64,000 nt of DNA from Chloroflexi bacterium TSY (GTDB lineage: Bacteria; Chloroflexota; Anaerolineae; Caldilineales; Caldilineaceae). Where the stretch lies: NCBI GenBank assembly GCA_019217005.1, contig JAHBNG010000018.1:62001-126000 (forward strand). The letters run 5' to 3'. Below the pieces are notes generated by a model. It had not been told where the DNA came from and made no database searches. It saw nothing but the letters and a program-made list of their open reading frames with translations. Position 1 is the stretch's first letter. Every line of letters starts with the position of its first letter. Positions 62,577 through 64,000 of the stretch are shown here, in pieces. The translations under genes were made by a program, and so were the position numbers.

Positions 62577-63635
62577 ATGCAAAAACGCGTTTTTCTGTAT
62601 CTAGTTCTGATAATTGTGTTTTTCTTCGCTTTTGGACCAAATGTTTTGGCGCAATTTTCACCGGACGTTTTCGTGATTGATCAGCCAGTGATTGATGGGA
62701 CGGTGACAGTGAGTCGTGCCGTCATCAATGAACCTGGTTGGATTGTCATCCATGCTGATGAGAATGATGCTCCAGGACCTGTCATCGGATTTTCGCCTCT
62801 CATTGCCGGGATCAACGCCGATGTCCTTGTCGAGGTCGATCTTGATGGTGTAACCGATACTCTCTACGCCATGCTGCATGTCGATCAAGGCGAAGTTGGC
62901 ACCTATGAGTTCCCAGGTACAGATGGCCCTGTCGTGGTCAACGATGCTGTTGTTACTCCGCCATTTATGGTGACTGGCTTTGAAATAAGCCCATTGGATA
63001 TTGTTGATACCGCAGCTGCAGATGGTTCTTTCGAAACTTTGATTGCCGCCGTCACAGCAGCTGATTTAGTCGATACTCTCAAGGGTGAGGGACCATTTAC
63101 GGTTTTTGCACCAACGGATGATGCGTTTGCAGCGTTGCCAGAAGGGACCATCGATGCATTGTTGGCGGATACGGAGACGCTTGCCAATATTTTACTCTAT
63201 CATGTCGTTCCAGGCGTTTTGTTCTCTTCTGATTTGGGGGATGGCATGGAGGAAGATGCAGTCACGGTTAATGATGCGAATGTGGTGATTGCTGATATCG
63301 AAGCAGCGAATGGCATTATCCACGTAATCGATCAAGTTATTTTGCCCCCCAGGGACGATGAGTCCGAAGATGTAGAGGAAGTAGGTGGAGAAGATGAAGA
63401 ATCCGAGGTTGGTGATGGAGAGACGGAAGAACCTTCGGATGATGGGGTGAGTGATGAAAATGGGACAGACGAAGAGACGGATGGTGAGGAGATGGATGGT
63501 GGGGACAATCCCCCAGAAACCTTGCCAGAAACAGGCTTGAGTTTCGGTTCAAATGCCACAACATTTTCCACAATCGGGATTGTATTCTTGGTTTTAGTAA
63601 GTGTGGCTTATATTGATCGGCGACGGAACGTATAA
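62577..63635 (+). CDS. Fasciclin-domain surface protein with LPETG anchor
   Basis: 352 residues. The signal peptide ([21 protein letters not shown]) is followed by a DUF7282-like beta domain (about 28-130: [29 protein letters not shown]). Then comes a fasciclin/FAS1 domain ([59 protein letters not shown]). The FAS1 domain is short in its second half, lacking the usual segment after HVVPG. A 65-residue Glu/Asp-rich linker leads to LPETG, a hydrophobic helix and an RRR tail, the sortase-sorting layout. GGGGGA precedes the ATG. It is probably an adhesive surface protein. Confidence 0.85.
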   Translation: MQKRVFLYLVLIIVFFFAFGPNVLAQFSPDVFVIDQPVIDGTVTVSRAVINEPGWIVIHADENDAPGPVIGFSPLIAGINADVLVEVDLDGVTDTLYAMLHVDQGEVGTYEFPGTDGPVVVNDAVVTPPFMVTGFEISPLDIVDTAAADGSFETLIAAVTAADLVDTLKGEGPFTVFAPTDDAFAALPEGTIDALLADTETLANILLYHVVPGVLFSSDLGDGMEEDAVTVNDANVVIADIEAANGIIHVIDQVILPPRDDESEDVEEVGGEDEESEVGDGETEEPSDDGVSDENGTDEETDGEEMDGGDNPPETLPETGLSFGSNATTFSTIGIVFLVLVSVAYIDRRRNV

Positions 63636-63650
63636 CCTAAACTGAGCTCG

Positions 63651-63768
63651 GAATGGTTCGGAGTTAGGTTGACAAAGTCGTGGAGATCGCCTTCTCTAAT
63701 GCGGCGGGTTGGATGAAAAACGGTGCTAGAGAACGCCTACTCCACGGGTACAGATGTCAACCTAACTC
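63651..63768. mobile_element. MITE R9 with recombinase-element-like ends
   Basis: GTTAGGTTGACA (63663-63674) and its exact complement at 63755-63766 are the outer arms. Inside them, CGTGGAG and GCCTTCTCTA pair with TAGAGAACGCC and CTCCACG. TCTCTAATGCGGC also occurs, complemented, at about 36807-36819 beside the recombinase cores. AGGTTGACA...GGCGTTCTCTA also matches the left end of that element. Confidence 0.65.
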
Positions 63769-63776
63769 GACAGGTA

Positions 63777-64000
63777 ATCTACCTTGGACTACCCCAATGC
63801 CGAGGTCAGAGAATCCATGCTTTCTTACATGATTGCCGACTTGCGCAACGACCAGACGCCCTTCACCAAGCCAATGGTGATACAGCTCTACGAGGCGTTC
63901 AGAGCCAACGACGTGGAGCGAGTCATCGAGCTTGTCAAAAGCATCTTCAAGAATATCCCCTCTCAAATTTTTCTTAATAAAGCCGAAGCCTACTATCACA
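63777..64000 (+). pseudogene. Truncated AAA-ATPase/PD-(D/E)XK family gene, continues past the window
   Basis: After a TAA at about 63776 the frame reads STLDYPNAEVRESMLSYMI, then MVIQLYEAFRANDVERVIELVKSIFKNIP. It aligns with LSYPNYEVKNAFLTYLL and LLYALQTEDLDQFFAILNVFFANI of the 8.4-9.9 kb gene. Only the region before the nuclease domain is present. The 5' half is missing and replaced by R9, so insertion or recombination at R9 probably truncated it. Confidence 0.65.

Noticed and set aside
63332..63573. Ser/Pro-rich frames on the minus strand at the fasciclin gene
   Set aside because: They are the complement of the acidic Glu/Asp linker and are low-complexity artefacts.

Overview
The window looks like a chromosomal segment of an uncultured Chloroflexota-like bacterium (Anaerolineae/Caldilineae type). 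This rests on gene content: nSTAND1-WD40 NTPases, effector-associated and FGE-like domains, Uma2 and AAA/PD-(D/E)XK ORFans, DUF5946, and PT-rich SH3 lipoproteins. Base composition is moderate and no rRNA or tRNA was recognised. The lineage call is an inference from gene families, not from a marker gene.

Layout. 1-4.0 kb: a three-gene glycosylation set (GT-C membrane glycosyltransferase, methyltransferase, DPM1-like GT2). 4.2-7.4 kb: a 2-aminoethylphosphonate catabolic cluster (GntR/UTRA regulator, phnW, and phnX destroyed by a nonsense codon, compensating indels and a 184-bp MITE). 7.6-14 kb: a DUF5946 protein, an AAA/PD-(D/E)XK protein, a small membrane protein split by a MITE, and an XRE-NB-ARC-TPR protein. 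14.2-21.1 kb: an M20 peptidase, cytidine deaminase, and a giant secreted PKD-rich metalloprotease split by a MITE. 21-27.5 kb: DUF3307, then a Crp/Fnr-SDR-esterase run facing an enoyl-CoA hydratase and a serine hydrolase. 27.7-34.6 kb: small ORFs, a frameshifted Uma2 nuclease, a MITE-rich intergenic zone, a heterodimeric ABC exporter and a DUF2283 protein. 34.6-37 kb: a tandem tyrosine recombinase inside inverted repeats. 37-41.4 kb: secreted and lipoprotein genes. 41.5-60 kb: a large minus-strand conflict-system region with two nSTAND1-WD40 genes, a SIR2-like gene and an EAD1-FGE gene, riddled with IS elements and MITEs and placed directly behind enolase. 61.7-64 kb: a small membrane protein, a fasciclin protein with an LPETG anchor, and a truncated AAA/PD-(D/E)XK gene.

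The dominant theme is small inverted-repeat elements. At least nine families are visible, here called R1-R9. R1 is 155 bp, has five copies with exact 8-bp duplications, and three copies look identical. R2 is 215 bp with 5-bp duplications. R3 is 78 bp. R4, R5 and R6 are about 69, 80 and 81 bp and sit at TA. R7 has TGACATTT ends. R8 is the 184-bp element in phnX. R9 shares ends with the recombinase element. Removing an element plus one target copy restores the reading frame of phnX, the metalloprotease, the 10.5-kb membrane protein, both STAND genes and an ISAzo13-type transposase.

The most system-like candidates are (i) the eno-linked EAD1-FGE / SIR2 / nSTAND1-WD40 cassette and (ii) the fused double tyrosine recombinase with its array of inverted core sites, whose outer ends resemble those of R1 and R9.
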